Counted from the stretch's first letter, positions 44,571 to 54,643 are shown. The stretch is DNA of 64,000 nt from Oscillospiraceae bacterium (GCA_015068645.1 SVKD01000010.1:31317-95316), one strand, 5' to 3'. Notes: generated by a model from the sequence alone, not told the origin. A program made the numbers and translations.

Positions 44571-46172
44571 TTAATTTTTTAAGAAAACATAGCCGTTGAA
44601 ATTACAGTAGGATACCACATCGTTTTCAAGTTCTACTGAAAAATGCAGGAAATACAACGACACATTTTCGTTTACTTTGTATAGTTCCATTTCGTGCTGG
44701 TTGGCACCATATTGGTTGTATAGTTCTTGTGCCAGTTCTTCTACGTTGATTTCGTATTGCTGTCCGTTATGTTCCAATGATAAAACATCGTTGCTGTTCA
44801 TTTTAATCATCTGATCATAAGCTGAAATATCGACAGTTTTTTTCGTTTCATACGAGCAGTATTGGAAAGTGCTAAAATTATTGTTTGCATATCGTTCAAA
44901 TCCGAAAATTTCAGAAAATTCTTTATTGGAATCGGGAATAAAATCGGGCGTTTTTTTTGCACTATATCGCAGATAGTGGTAAGAACTGCGGATAGTCTCT
45001 TGGTCTTCTTCACTGACATTGTCATTCGGAACCACGATGCCGTCTTTTATCATATCATTTTTTAAAAGCGCATTTTTTAAGATAGCAGTCTGGCTTGCAA
45101 CGGGCATATCAATCACATTAAAAGGTGTCACAGTCACCAATAAGACAATGATGCCGGAGGCAAGTGCGATTTTATTGATATGTTTCGGTTTGATAATGGT
45201 GGCGCCGATAAACAGAATACTGATGACAATCAGCACCAAAGATATGGTTCTGGGAGTGGTGAGACCGTATGCATTGATTCTCTCAAACACAGCAATCGCC
45301 TGCATTATGAGAACAGGAATCAAAAAATATCCGCCGTATCTGACAAACAGTGTGGCAAGTTTTTCTTTGTATTGCTGCACGCTCATCACAAAGAAAATAA
45401 AGAAGAGGGAAGCAAAAGAAGCAAACCAGTTGATTTCCCCCACAGGCATATGCCAGGTAACTACGATTTTGGCCAGATATACCAGCAAAATAGCAATAAG
45501 CAGGATGTATAATGGTAAGCCTGCATATAACACAAAGGTTTTAAAAATTTTGGATTGAGATGATGGTGTGTCCTTTTTGGGAATAAAGGAGAGGAAAATG
45601 TTCGGATAACCGATTGTCCACACAAATAAGAGCACAATGGCGTACACCTTATAAATGTTATCAAAATTGAATAACAAGGCTTGGAATGCTCCGATACAGG
45701 TGGAAAGTCCTCCCGATAGTACACTACATACCGCAGATGAAAAAACAGAAGCTGCGATAAGCTTGGCAAACACACTTTCACGATGTTCGCCACGCATTAA
45801 CACAAAGAAGATAAAGCAAACCAGGGCAATCATAACACCTGCGTATGCCATAGCCGTGTAGAGCGATTGGTAATATGTATGAATCAGAATGAAGCTAAGG
45901 ATTGCGGCAAGGGTACACACAATGGCTTGAATCAAAATGCTTAATTTTTCAAACAGGTATTCCTGCACGCTTTTTAAAAGAACCGAAAATAGAGCAGTCA
46001 AGCCGAATGCCATACATAAGGGAATGATGACATCATCGGCATAGGTTTCGAATAAAATTTCATAAGCTGCCGTCAGAAACAGGAGTACCGTGCAGATAAA
46101 TGCAATGAAATAACGGGAAATTCCGTTTTTCACTCCGTTAAAAAAGTTGGTGAAGAATTGGCGCAGTTTCAT
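44571..46172 (-). CDS. DUF4153-like multi-pass membrane protein
   Basis: A 533-aa protein with about ten hydrophobic segments over the first 350 residues and a soluble C-terminal domain of about 170 residues (residues about 370-533) containing NIVDMPVAS-like and YHYLRYSAKKT segments. The arrangement is typical of DUF4153 proteins. Function unknown. The promoter on the minus strand is at 46198-46226. Converges with the ClC gene. Confidence 0.75.
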   Translation of the reverse strand: MKLRQFFTNFFNGVKNGISRYFIAFICTVLLFLTAAYEILFETYADDVIIPLCMAFGLTALFSVLLKSVQEYLFEKLSILIQAIVCTLAAILSFILIHTYYQSLYTAMAYAGVMIALVCFIFFVLMRGEHRESVFAKLIAASVFSSAVCSVLSGGLSTCIGAFQALLFNFDNIYKVYAIVLLFVWTIGYPNIFLSFIPKKDTPSSQSKIFKTFVLYAGLPLYILLIAILLVYLAKIVVTWHMPVGEINWFASFASLFFIFFVMSVQQYKEKLATLFVRYGGYFLIPVLIMQAIAVFERINAYGLTTPRTISLVLIVISILFIGATIIKPKHINKIALASGIIVLLVTVTPFNVIDMPVASQTAILKNALLKNDMIKDGIVVPNDNVSEEDQETIRSSYHYLRYSAKKTPDFIPDSNKEFSEIFGFERYANNNFSTFQYCSYETKKTVDISAYDQMIKMNSNDVLSLEHNGQQYEINVEELAQELYNQYGANQHEMELYKVNENVSLYFLHFSVELENDVVSYCNFNGYVFLKN

Positions 46173-46197
46173 GAAAACACATCCTTTCTACACTTTT

Positions 46198-46226
46198 ATT
46201 GTAGCATGAATACATTTTATTTGCAA
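46198..46226 (-). promoter_or_regulatory. Promoter of the DUF4153-like gene
   Basis: On the minus strand: TTGCAA (46221-46226), 17-bp spacer, TACAAT (46198-46203) with TGC in front. Leads directly to the gene starting at 46172. Confidence 0.82.
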
Positions 46227-46252
46227 GATGTTTTGGCAAAATGCCAATCTGA

Positions 46253-46290
46253 ACAAAAAATCCCGTATGGAATTTCCATACGGGATTTTT
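46253..46290 (-). terminator. Terminator of rpsT
   Basis: TCCCGTATGGA and TCCATACGGGA form an 11-bp stem (46261-46285 region) with A/T runs on both sides; on the minus strand it ends with TTTTTT. Confidence 0.92.
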
Positions 46291-46323
46291 GAGACACTTT
46301 TTTAATCTTGGCAATCTTACAAA

Positions 46324-46590
46324 TTAACCGTTGATTGCTGCGTTGTATTTTTTTGCAACGCTGGATTTTTTTCTGGAAGCAGTGTTCTTTTTCAGAATAC
46401 CTTTGGTGCAAGCCATATCGATGGTTTTCACGGTGTTCTGGAACACTTCTGCTAAGTTGGAAGCTTTGTTTTCACAAGCAGCTTCGAAAGTTTTTAAAGT
46501 GGTTTTTAAGTTAGATTTGATCATCTGGTTCTGCAGAGTTTTGGTTGCAATAACTTTTACTCTTTTTTCAGCGGATTTGATGTTAGGCAT
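46324..46590 (-). CDS. rpsT: 30S ribosomal protein S20
   Basis: Primary 16S rRNA-binding protein of the small subunit, 88 aa, very basic. The sequence MPNIKSAEKRV at the start, MIKSNLKTTLKTFE and KGILKKNTASRKKSS at the end is the classical S20 pattern. The start codon (46588-46590) is preceded by AAAAGGAG; the frame extends 30 codons upstream but that region is the leader. It is a single-gene transcript with its own promoter and terminator. Confidence 0.97.
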   Translation of the reverse strand: MPNIKSAEKRVKVIATKTLQNQMIKSNLKTTLKTFEAACENKASNLAEVFQNTVKTIDMACTKGILKKNTASRKKSSVAKKYNAAING

Positions 46591-46633
46591 TTCAAAAATA
46601 CTCCTTTTCTTAAAATTAAGTTTTATAAGTATT

Positions 46634-46682
46634 ATTTGAGTCAGAGGTTGCAGCCAAGAACGACTTGGCATTGCACTCAAAT
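46634..46682 (-). ncRNA. Hairpin in the rpsT 5' leader
   Basis: In the transcript of rpsT a long imperfect hairpin pairs ATTTGAGT (46634-46641) with ACTCAAAT (46675-46682); within it GCCAAG/CTTGGC and TGCA/TGCA also pair. It sits between the promoter and the ribosome site. S20 is known to be autoregulated in enterobacteria, so this could be the target, but that is inference. Confidence 0.6.
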
Positions 46683-46706
46683 AGTATTACCAATTTAACC
46701 TTTAGT

Positions 46707-46735
46707 ATTATAATGAATAATTTTGAACTTGTCAA
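46707..46735 (-). promoter_or_regulatory. Promoter of rpsT
   Basis: Minus strand: TTGACA (46730-46735), 17-bp spacer, TATAAT (46707-46712), a consensus promoter as expected for a ribosomal protein gene. Confidence 0.93.
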
Positions 46736-46828
46736 GTCTTTTTTGTCAAAAAGTTCACAAATTTTGTAAAAAAATTTTTGAGACGTCAAATCATTATAAA
46801 AAATTCATTGGATTCTTTCAAAAAGCAC

Positions 46829-46857
46829 TTGCAATTTTTTCTATAATAGTATATAAT
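46829..46857 (+). promoter_or_regulatory. Promoter of the 57-aa membrane protein before valS
   Basis: TTGCAA (46829-46834), 17 bp, TATAAT (46852-46857). Divergent from the rpsT promoter. The 305 bases between rpsT and the next + gene otherwise hold only the leader hairpin. Confidence 0.85.
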
Positions 46858-46895
46858 CAATAATAGCGTATTATGTCCGAAAGGAGAGAATTATC

Positions 46896-47069
46896 TTGAA
46901 GATTTTGGGGCTTGTGATTTTAGCAATGGGCGCTGCATTTTGTTTTCTGGCAGAAAAACTGACTGTGTGGATAACAAAAAAAGCGGCAACCGATTCCAAA
47001 ATTCTTACCAATAAACTATGGGGATTACTCATTGCTGCTGTTGGGATGATTGTTCTCTTCGCTTTCTAA
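46896..47069 (+). CDS. Small membrane protein (57 aa)
   Basis: TTG start 46896, preceded by AAGGAG (46881-46886) with nine bases of spacing, and a consensus promoter 39 bases further up; stop at 47067-47069. The product has two hydrophobic helices (GLVILAMGAAFCFLA and WGLLIAAVGMIVLFAF) around a polar middle with ITKKAATDSK. It precedes valS by 32 bases, so the two are probably cotranscribed. No family recognised. Confidence 0.7.
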   Translation: MKILGLVILAMGAAFCFLAEKLTVWITKKAATDSKILTNKLWGLLIAAVGMIVLFAF

Positions 47070-47101
47070 TATGAGAATTTTACACGAAAGGTGATAATAA
47101 T

Positions 47102-49717
47102 ATGAGAAAAGAACTTTCCAAAACCTACGATCCTTCCTCCGTGGAAGACCGTATTTACAAAACCTGGGAGGAAAAAGGGTATTTCCATGCGGAACCCGAT
47201 TCCAAAAAAGAACCCTATACCATCGTGATTCCGCCTCCGAACGTAACCGGTCAGCTTCACATGGGACACGCCTTGGATGAAACCTTGCAGGATATTTTAA
47301 TTCGTTATAAAAGAATGAAGGGCTTTTCTGCACTGTGGCTTCCCGGCACCGACCACGCAGGGATTGCAACTCAGATTAAGGTGGAAGAAGCGCTCCGCGT
47401 AAACGAAGGATTAACTCGTTATGACTTAGGAAGAGACGAGTTTATTAAACGTGTTTGGGACTGGAAAGAAAAATTCGGCGACAGAATTATTCATCAGTTA
47501 AAAAAATTAGGTTCTTCCTGTGACTGGGAAAGAGAACGCTTCACCATGGATGAAGGTTGCTCCAAAGCGGTCAAAGAAGTGTTTGTAAACTTATATGAAA
47601 AAGGTTTGATTTATAAGGGCAACAGAATTATCAACTGGTGTCCCCATTGTATTACCGCATTATCTGATGCAGAAGTGGAATATACCGAACAGCAGGGTCA
47701 TTTCTGGCACATTAAGTATCCTGTGAAGGATTCTGACGAATTTGTGATTATTGCAACCACCCGTCCCGAAACCTTATTGGGTGATACTGCAGTTGCCGTG
47801 CATCCCGAAGATGAAAGATATGCGCACTTGGTCGGCAAAATGCTGGTACTGCCCTTGGTTGGCAGAGAAATTCCCGTGGTTGCCGATGAATATGTGGAAA
47901 AAGATTTCGGAACCGGTTGTGTAAAAATCACTCCCGCTCATGACCCCAACGACTTTGAAGTGGGGCAGCGTCATAACTTAGAAGTGATTAAAGTGATGAA
48001 CGATGATGCCACCATCAATCACTACGGCGGAAAATACGAAGGTATGGACCGTTATGAAGCAAGAAAAGCAATGATTGAAGACTTGCAGGCGCAAGGCTTA
48101 CTGGTAAAAATTGAAGAACACGCACACAATGTGGGTCAGTGTTACCGTTGCGGTACCACTGTGGAACCCATCACTTCCAGCCAGTGGTTTGTAAAAATGG
48201 AACCCTTAGCAAAAGAAGCAATCCGTGTGGTAAAAGACGGCACCATTCAGTTTGTGCCGGACCGTTTCTCCAAAACCTATTTAAACTGGATGGAAAACGT
48301 ACATGACTGGTGTATTTCCCGTCAGTTATGGTGGGGACACAGAATCCCTGCATACTACTGTGAAGCCTGTGGCGAAATGGTGGTTGCAAAAGAAGATGTG
48401 CATACCTGTCCCAAATGTGGCGGTAAGATGAAGCAGGAAGAAGACGTTTTGGATACCTGGTTCTCTTCTGCATTGTGGCCTTTCTCCACGTTAGGTTGGC
48501 CCGATAACACCGAAGAATTAAAATATTTCTATCCCACCAGCGTTTTGGTAACCGGTTATGATATTATTTTCTTCTGGGTTGCAAGAATGATTTTCTCCGG
48601 TATGGAACATATGGGAGAAGCTCCCTTTAAACACGTGTTTATTCACGGCATCGTTCGTGACTCTCAGGGCAGAAAAATGTCCAAATCTTTAGGAAACGGT
48701 ATTGACCCCTTGGAAATCATCGACCAGTATGGTGCCGATGCATTAAGATTCACCTTAGCAACCGGGAACTCTCCCGGAAACGATATGCGTTTCTACACCG
48801 AACGTGTGGAAGCATCCCGTAACTTTGCAAACAAAATCTGGAATGCATCCCGTTTCGTTTTAATGAATCTGACCATTGATAAAATCGAACTGGATTTAAA
48901 CACCTTAGAACCCGAAGACAAATGGATTTTATCCAAATTTAATGCGTTAGCAAAAGACGTTAACGAAAATTTAGATAAATTTGAACTGGGTATGGCAGTT
49001 TCCAAACTGTATGATTTCATTTGGAATGTGTACTGTGACTGGTATATTGAAATGGTGAAACCCCGCTTAATGGCAGGAGAAGACAAGGCTGCTCAGAATG
49101 TGTTATGCTATGTTATGAGCGGATTCTTAAAATTACTCCATCCCTTTATGCCCTTTATCACTGAAGAAATTTTCCAGGCGTTACCCGTGGAAGATGAAAG
49201 CATCATGATTGCTTCCTTCCCCGAATATCAGGAAGCATTAAACTTCGCTGATGAAGAAGCAAAAGTGGAAAGCTATATTGAATTAATCACTTCCGTAAGA
49301 AATGCAAGAAGCGAAATGAATGTTCCTCCCAAGAACAAAACCAAACTCTATGTGTTAACCGAGGACAAAGACTTTGTTTCTTCTTGCTCTGAATTCTTGA
49401 CCAAGCTGACCTATTCTTCTGAAATGATTCTGGTGGATTCCAAGGAAGCGTTAACCGAAAAATCCGTAAACGTGGTTGGTCAGGGCATTGAAGTGATGAT
49501 TCCGTTGGCAGAACTGATTGATAAAGATAAAGAATTAGCTCGTTTAACCAAGGAAAAAGAATTCTTGTTAAAAGAATTGGACTTAGTTCGCAGTAAGCTG
49601 AACAACAAAGGTTTTGTGGACAAAGCTCCCGAAAAACTGGTGCAGGCAGAAAAAGCGAAAGAACAGTCCTTCTTAGAAAAACTGGCTAAAGTGGAAGAAA
49701 GCTTAAATGAATTATAA
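47102..49717 (+). CDS. valS: Valine--tRNA ligase
   Basis: Class I aminoacyl-tRNA synthetase, 871 aa. The HIGH-like motif is [12 protein letters not shown] near residue 50 and KMSKS is in [16 protein letters not shown] near residue 520; [10 protein letters not shown] is typical of ValS. Editing domain between them, anticodon-binding domain at [10 protein letters not shown], and C-terminal coiled coil ([15 protein letters not shown]). No T-box precedes it, although a Val-type T-box occurs elsewhere in the window. It overlaps dusB by 11 bases. Confidence 0.98.
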   Translation: MRKELSKTYDPSSVEDRIYKTWEEKGYFHAEPDSKKEPYTIVIPPPNVTGQLHMGHALDETLQDILIRYKRMKGFSALWLPGTDHAGIATQIKVEEALRVNEGLTRYDLGRDEFIKRVWDWKEKFGDRIIHQLKKLGSSCDWERERFTMDEGCSKAVKEVFVNLYEKGLIYKGNRIINWCPHCITALSDAEVEYTEQQGHFWHIKYPVKDSDEFVIIATTRPETLLGDTAVAVHPEDERYAHLVGKMLVLPLVGREIPVVADEYVEKDFGTGCVKITPAHDPNDFEVGQRHNLEVIKVMNDDATINHYGGKYEGMDRYEARKAMIEDLQAQGLLVKIEEHAHNVGQCYRCGTTVEPITSSQWFVKMEPLAKEAIRVVKDGTIQFVPDRFSKTYLNWMENVHDWCISRQLWWGHRIPAYYCEACGEMVVAKEDVHTCPKCGGKMKQEEDVLDTWFSSALWPFSTLGWPDNTEELKYFYPTSVLVTGYDIIFFWVARMIFSGMEHMGEAPFKHVFIHGIVRDSQGRKMSKSLGNGIDPLEIIDQYGADALRFTLATGNSPGNDMRFYTERVEASRNFANKIWNASRFVLMNLTIDKIELDLNTLEPEDKWILSKFNALAKDVNENLDKFELGMAVSKLYDFIWNVYCDWYIEMVKPRLMAGEDKAAQNVLCYVMSGFLKLLHPFMPFITEEIFQALPVEDESIMIASFPEYQEALNFADEEAKVESYIELITSVRNARSEMNVPPKNKTKLYVLTEDKDFVSSCSEFLTKLTYSSEMILVDSKEALTEKSVNVVGQGIEVMIPLAELIDKDKELARLTKEKEFLLKELDLVRSKLNNKGFVDKAPEKLVQAEKAKEQSFLEKLAKVEESLNEL

Positions 49718-50660
49718 AATTCAGGATATTTTAGCAAAAAACGATCTGATTTTGGCACCCATGGCAGGTGTTACCGATTTGGCATACCGTGAAATTGCAA
49801 GGGAGCAGGGGGCTACCCTTGCAGTTTCCGAAATGATTAGTGCCAAGGCGCTGACCTATCGGGATAAACATACCTACGATTTGTTAAAAACTTCTTCCCA
49901 AGATACACCACTTTCGGTGCAGTTATTCGGTCACGAACCTGATGTGCTATCCGAAGCGGTAAAACAAATTTGTGATATGGGCTTTTCTATGATAGACTTA
50001 AACTCAGGTTGCCCTGCGCCGAAAATCGTGAAAAACGGTGACGGTTCTGCTTTAATGCAAAATCCAAAACTGCTTTTTGAGATTGTATCCGCTATGCGAA
50101 AAGCCACCGATTTGCCCTTAAGCGTAAAGCTTCGTGTCGGCTTTGATAGTGAACATAAAAACGTGGTGGAATGTGCCAGACTTTGCGAAGAAGCAGGTGC
50201 CGATTATCTTGCCGTTCACGGAAGAACCCGTGAAATGCAGTATTCCGGCGTGGCAGATTTGTCCTATATCAAAGCGGTAAAGGATGCGGTGCAAATTCCT
50301 GTTATCGGAAACGGTGACGTGTGCGATCAAGAAAGCTATCTTCGGATGAAAAAAGAAACCGGTTGTGACGGCGTGATGATTGGTCGTGCCGCTTTGGGAA
50401 ATCCTTTTGTGTTTGATTTGGTGAAAAATCCCGACCGTGTGATTTCAAAAGAAGAAAAAATGGATGTGCTGTACCGTCAGATTGAAAAAATGTGTGCCAC
50501 CAAAAAGAATGCCATCAAAGAAGCAAGATGCCATATTTTGTGGTATTTAAAAGGGTTTCACAATGCCAAACCTTATAAATTAAAGGTGGCAAGTCTTCTC
50601 ACCTTAGAAGATGTGAAAACCTATATTGATGAGATTTTGGCAGATCATAGTGTGTATTAA
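49707..50660 (+). CDS. dusB: tRNA-dihydrouridine synthase
   Basis: FMN- and NADPH-dependent reduction of uridines in tRNA. 317 aa. [13 protein letters not shown] at the start, [21 protein letters not shown] (catalytic Cys region), [14 protein letters not shown] and [11 protein letters not shown] are family signatures. ATG 49707 lies within the end of valS; the ribosome site is weak. The symbol dusB is by family resemblance. Confidence 0.93.
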   Translation: MNYKIQDILAKNDLILAPMAGVTDLAYREIAREQGATLAVSEMISAKALTYRDKHTYDLLKTSSQDTPLSVQLFGHEPDVLSEAVKQICDMGFSMIDLNSGCPAPKIVKNGDGSALMQNPKLLFEIVSAMRKATDLPLSVKLRVGFDSEHKNVVECARLCEEAGADYLAVHGRTREMQYSGVADLSYIKAVKDAVQIPVIGNGDVCDQESYLRMKKETGCDGVMIGRAALGNPFVFDLVKNPDRVISKEEKMDVLYRQIEKMCATKKNAIKEARCHILWYLKGFHNAKPYKLKVASLLTLEDVKTYIDEILADHSVY

Positions 50661-50662
50661 AA

Positions 50663-50697
50663 AAGTCCGTCTGAATTAACAGACGGGCTTTTTTTAA
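50663..50697. terminator. Terminator after dusB, likely bidirectional
   Basis: GTCCGTCTG (50665-50673), loop AATTAA, CAGACGGGC (50680-50688) with flanking A and T runs; it also serves the convergent AraC gene. Confidence 0.92.
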
Positions 50698-50710
50698 TGA
50701 AGTTTCTCGG

Positions 50711-51472
50711 TTAGCGGGAATTGATATAAATTTTGGAAAATTGTTTATAAAACTGTGTGGGTGTGATTCCTTCGTGGTATTTAAAAAACTGCAGAAAATA
50801 TTTGTAGTCGGAGAAGCCGGCTTTCATCGCCACTTCTTTTAGGGGCATATTGTCGTATAACATCAGCATTTTCAGATAACGGATGCGTTCTTCATTGATC
50901 GCTTCTTTGATATTTTTTTGAAAACTAAGCTTATATAAACGGTTCAGATAATCCACATTATAACCAAATCGGTCAGCGATCTGCGAGGCGGTGATGGGAG
51001 CGTGAGAGTTTGCTTTGATCCAGGCTCGGATTTTTTCCGCCACGGCATTGGTACCTGATTGATTGGCGTTGACAAACAGCTCCAACAAAATCAAACGAGT
51101 CAGATAATCCATAGTTTCGCCGGGCATATTGGTAACACGGGCTTCAATCAGTTGCCTGAAATATAAGCTGATACGGTAGGGATTTTCCGGAGCGGTATAA
51201 AGAGATTCTTTAAGAATTTTCCCCGGGGAAGTCCAGTGTAACCAGAAAAACTCAGTGTCGGTGCTGGGTTTGTACCCAAAATGGCGAATATTTGGCTCCA
51301 ACAGCAGAATATCGTTGGCTTTTAATTCGTAGTCGATTCCGTCCTGATGAAGATAGACGCATCCCTTGGTAACAAAGAGAAGTTCATAAGAATCAATCAC
51401 ACGGTCGGGATGAATCCAGTTATGGCTGGATATGAATTTGCCTGCTCCACAGTTTTTTACTTGCTCAAACAT
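50711..51472 (-). CDS. AraC-family transcriptional regulator
   Basis: A 253-aa regulator: N-terminal cupin-type sensor (residues about 15-90; LKANDILLLEPNIRHFG), then two helix-turn-helix motifs at the C-terminus (ITASQIADRFGYNVDYLNRLYKLSF; LKEVAMKAGFSDYKYFLQFFKYHEGITPTQF). It is divergent from the GH127 gene and most likely controls it in response to an arabinose-containing sugar. Its promoter (51539-51567 on the minus strand) almost touches the opposing one. Confidence 0.9.
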   Translation of the reverse strand: MFEQVKNCGAGKFISSHNWIHPDRVIDSYELLFVTKGCVYLHQDGIDYELKANDILLLEPNIRHFGYKPSTDTEFFWLHWTSPGKILKESLYTAPENPYRISLYFRQLIEARVTNMPGETMDYLTRLILLELFVNANQSGTNAVAEKIRAWIKANSHAPITASQIADRFGYNVDYLNRLYKLSFQKNIKEAINEERIRYLKMLMLYDNMPLKEVAMKAGFSDYKYFLQFFKYHEGITPTQFYKQFSKIYINSR

Positions 51473-51508
51473 AATCGGATTTTCCTACCTTTCATACGAA
51501 AATTAAGG

Positions 51509-51567
51509 TTGCATTTCATCCTGGAAAATGATAGGATAAGTATAGCATATCTTTTTAGAAAAATCAA
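51509..51567. promoter_or_regulatory. Back-to-back divergent promoters of the AraC and GH127 genes
   Basis: Minus strand: TTGATT (51562-51567), 17 bp, TATACT (51539-51544) with TGC before it. Plus strand: TTGCAT (51509-51514), 17 bp, TAGGAT (51532-51537). The two -10 boxes are separated by one base, so RNA polymerases would compete unless the regulator decides. Confidence 0.65.
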
Positions 51568-51588
51568 TAGATTAAATGGGGAAGCACA

Positions 51589-53370
51589 ATGAAAAACCTG
51601 AGCTTTGAAAAGACCGTCATAAAAGACGGATTTTGGAAATTTTATGAAGATTTAAACCGCAATCAAGTGGTGAAAAGTGTGTATGATCGTTTCAAAGAAA
51701 CGGGACGTTTTGATGCCCTAAAGTGTCTGTGGAAGGAGGGAGATGAAAACAAACCTCATATCTTCTGGGATTCTGATGTGGCAAAATGGATTGAGGGTGT
51801 TGGGTATCTTCTGATGAAAAATCCTTCCGCTAAGCTGGAATCTTTGGTGGATGAAATGGTGGATGATATTGCCAAAAATCAGCGTGAAGACGGATATTTC
51901 AATTCTTATTTTTTAACCGTGAATCCTGATGGGATTTATCAAAATCGGGGAGATCACGAGCTGTATTGTTCAGGACATCTGATTGAAGCTGCAATTTCGT
52001 ATCATCAGGCAACGGGAAAAGACAAGCTTTTACAGTGTATGTTAAAAAATGTTGATTGTATCTACCGCGCATTCGTAGAAGAAAAAACGGCAAAATTCCA
52101 AACGCCGGGACACGAAGAAATTGAACTTGCTCTTTTAAAACTCTATGGGTATCTTGGCAATGAAAAACATCTGGAACTTGCCCGATTTTTCTTAAATCAA
52201 AGAGGAGAGCAAAGGGAGGATTCCAATACTCAATACGGGCAGGATAATCTTCCCGTGCGGGAATTAAAGGAGGCAGTGGGACATTCTGTTCGCGCCGGAT
52301 ATCTTTACACTGCGATGGCAATGCTTGCGAAAATCGACAAGGACAAGGAACTAAAAGCGGCCTGCGACAGACTGTTTGAAAATATTACCACAAAGAAAAT
52401 GAGTATCACCGGCGGTGTTGGTGCCGAGAGGGTGGACGAACAGTTTTCTTATGCATACGATCTTCCTAATGGAGATACTTATAACGAAACCTGTGCAGCC
52501 ATTGCTCTGGCCTTGTTTGCAGGAGAATTGCAGGAAACCCAAGCGGACTCCAAATATGGTGATCTGATTGAACGGATATATTTTAATAATCTTCTTTCCG
52601 GTGTTTCTTTAAGTGGAGACCGGTTCTTCTATATGAATCCTTTGGAGCTTGATTTAAAAAAGTATCAGCGTAGCACCTTTCAGGCGGCTTGCGAGCGTGC
52701 AAAGGTATTTGAATGCTCCTGCTGTCCGCCTAATATTTTAAGAATGCTTGCGACCATTCCCCGTTATGCTTATACCGTGGATGGAGCAAATATTTATTGT
52801 AATCAGTTTATTTCCGGTGAAACCAACCTCACTATCAACGGAAAAGAGGCTAAAATTTCTTTAAAAACTAACTATCCCGCCGATGGAGAGCTGGAGTTTA
52901 CCTATCACGGAGAACCTGCTGCTATGTATATCCGTATTCCGTCCTGGTGTGTGGAATATCAAGGCGCAACCGAAAATGGTTTTGCCGTATATTCTGTGAA
53001 GGATGGTGATGTGGTGAGAGTTTCTTTGCCCATGCAGATTCATTTTATGGAAGCACATCCCAATGTGCAGGATAATGCAGGCAGATATGCTGTGATGAGA
53101 GGTCCTATCGTATATTGCATGGAAGGATTGGATAATGGTGAAAATCTTCGCGATATTACCATTTTGGAGCTGGGGACTCATCGTGTGGTAACAGAAGATA
53201 CGATTCCTGCCCCGGTTCTTTATATGGATGCAAAGCGTCGGAAGATGACTGACGAGCTATATCGCATCAAAAATGCGGAACGGGAATTTTTTACGGCAAG
53301 ATTGATTCCTTATTTTTCATTTGCCAATCGTGAGGCAACCGACTTGCTTGTCTGGTGTATGGTTGATTAA
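51589..53370 (+). CDS. Beta-L-arabinofuranosidase, GH127 family
   Basis: A 593-aa glycosidase removing beta-L-arabinofuranosyl residues from plant glycoproteins such as extensin-derived oligosaccharides. The zinc and catalytic residues of the family are visible: ETC (E300, C302) and CSCCPPN (C378, C379; the first is the cysteine nucleophile in known GH127 enzymes). No signal peptide, so it acts on imported oligosaccharides. A divergent AraC regulator lies upstream. Slightly shorter than the 650-aa type enzymes. Confidence 0.88.
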   Translation: MKNLSFEKTVIKDGFWKFYEDLNRNQVVKSVYDRFKETGRFDALKCLWKEGDENKPHIFWDSDVAKWIEGVGYLLMKNPSAKLESLVDEMVDDIAKNQREDGYFNSYFLTVNPDGIYQNRGDHELYCSGHLIEAAISYHQATGKDKLLQCMLKNVDCIYRAFVEEKTAKFQTPGHEEIELALLKLYGYLGNEKHLELARFFLNQRGEQREDSNTQYGQDNLPVRELKEAVGHSVRAGYLYTAMAMLAKIDKDKELKAACDRLFENITTKKMSITGGVGAERVDEQFSYAYDLPNGDTYNETCAAIALALFAGELQETQADSKYGDLIERIYFNNLLSGVSLSGDRFFYMNPLELDLKKYQRSTFQAACERAKVFECSCCPPNILRMLATIPRYAYTVDGANIYCNQFISGETNLTINGKEAKISLKTNYPADGELEFTYHGEPAAMYIRIPSWCVEYQGATENGFAVYSVKDGDVVRVSLPMQIHFMEAHPNVQDNAGRYAVMRGPIVYCMEGLDNGENLRDITILELGTHRVVTEDTIPAPVLYMDAKRRKMTDELYRIKNAEREFFTARLIPYFSFANREATDLLVWCMVD

Positions 53371-53409
53371 CATTTAAAAAATTAGAAAATAAAAGAAAAA
53401 ATATCCAAA

Positions 53410-53440
53410 AAAACTGACAGAATTTTCTGTCAGTTTTTTT
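53410..53440 (+). terminator. Terminator after the GH127 gene
   Basis: AAAACTGACAG (53410-53420), loop AATTTT, CTGTCAGTTTT (53427-53437) and T run. Confidence 0.92.
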
Positions 53441-53545
53441 TATACTGAAAAACCGAAAATTGCATCTGTTTTTTTTGATTGTAAAACGCCAAACTAAAGA
53501 TAAGAAAATTTTGAAACAATACAGAAAACGGATGTGATATTCAAA

Positions 53546-54595
53546 ATGTTTTTTAAAAATTTAAAACGAAAAAAACCGAAAAAGAAACACGGAAAGACTC
53601 TGAAATTCTTACTGGGAGCAATAGGGTTTACTTGCGCTTTATTTTTGTTGACCGGAGCATTTTTACCTCGTGGAGTTCTGGTGGGACGAACGAAAATTGA
53701 TAGTCGTCTGATTCCGTCCGGACAGGCTGTCGGAATGCGATTGAAAACCAAGGGTGTGATGGTTGTGGGGGTGGAACAGGGAAATTTGCCTGCCAAGAAG
53801 GCAGGTGTTAAAAACGGGGACGTGATTACCAAGGTAAATGCGGTAACATTACAAAATACCCGTCATTTTGAGGAAATTCTCCGAAGCATTGGAGAAAATA
53901 CCGTTACCCTGACCGTACTGAGGGGGGATAAGTCGGTCCAACTGGATATTACCCCTCAACGAAATCAGGCGAATCAACTTGTTTGCGGAATGTGGCTTCG
54001 GGACAGTGCTGCAGGAATTGGTACCGTTACTTTTTTTACGGAAGACAAAAAGCAGTTTGCGGCATTAGGGCATCCGGTTAACGATTCGGATACCGACAAA
54101 ACTTATGCTGTACGTCAGGGACAAGTAGAATTGGTGGATATCAAAGATGTCAATAAAGCAGAAAAAAATCGTTCAGGTGAGCTTGTGGGCGTGTTGTCAG
54201 ATATTGCTGTAGGCACGATTCAATCGAACTGCGCAACAGGATTGATGGGATCTTTGGAAAATGAAGAATTTATTGAGAGAAAACCCATTCCGGCAGGTGC
54301 CAAACGGGAAGTAAAATTAGGCAAGGCCACCATTTTATCAACAGTTTGTGAAAAAGGGACGTTAGAATATGAAATTGAAATTTTAAGAGTTTTGGACGGA
54401 CAGGGGAATCGGGATTTTATTATCAGCGTGGTTGACGAGCGCTTGCTATCCCAAACGGGGGGGATTGTGCAGGGGATGAGCGGTTCTCCAATCTTGCAAA
54501 ATGGAAAAATCATTGGTGCCGTTACTCACGTTTTGGTAAATGACCCCACCCGAGGTTACGGCATTTCCATTGAAAAAATGTTGCAGAATCAATGA
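53546..54595 (+). CDS. spoIVB: SpoIVB-type sporulation serine peptidase
   Basis: Forespore-secreted S55 peptidase that signals activation of pro-sigma-K. 349 aa: basic N-terminus, one membrane segment (about residues 20-40), PDZ domain (about 85-150; AKKAGVKNGDVITKVNAV), then the peptidase with His in ALGHPVNDSD and Ser in IVQGMSGSP (312/314). Shorter than the Bacillus protein (426 aa). ATG 53546 is preferred; a GTG at 53534 is the alternative and the ribosome site is weak. It points to a spore-forming ancestry. Confidence 0.9.
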   Translation: MFFKNLKRKKPKKKHGKTLKFLLGAIGFTCALFLLTGAFLPRGVLVGRTKIDSRLIPSGQAVGMRLKTKGVMVVGVEQGNLPAKKAGVKNGDVITKVNAVTLQNTRHFEEILRSIGENTVTLTVLRGDKSVQLDITPQRNQANQLVCGMWLRDSAAGIGTVTFFTEDKKQFAALGHPVNDSDTDKTYAVRQGQVELVDIKDVNKAEKNRSGELVGVLSDIAVGTIQSNCATGLMGSLENEEFIERKPIPAGAKREVKLGKATILSTVCEKGTLEYEIEILRVLDGQGNRDFIISVVDERLLSQTGGIVQGMSGSPILQNGKIIGAVTHVLVNDPTRGYGISIEKMLQNQ

Positions 54596-54614
54596 GTGAA
54601 TTTTTTAAAAACTC

Positions 54615-54643
54615 TTGACAAATTTTTTTGATAATGCTATACT
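54615..54643 (+). promoter_or_regulatory. Promoter of the Mn riboswitch transcript
   Basis: TTGACA (54615-54620), 17 bp, TATACT (54638-54643). Confidence 0.9.
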
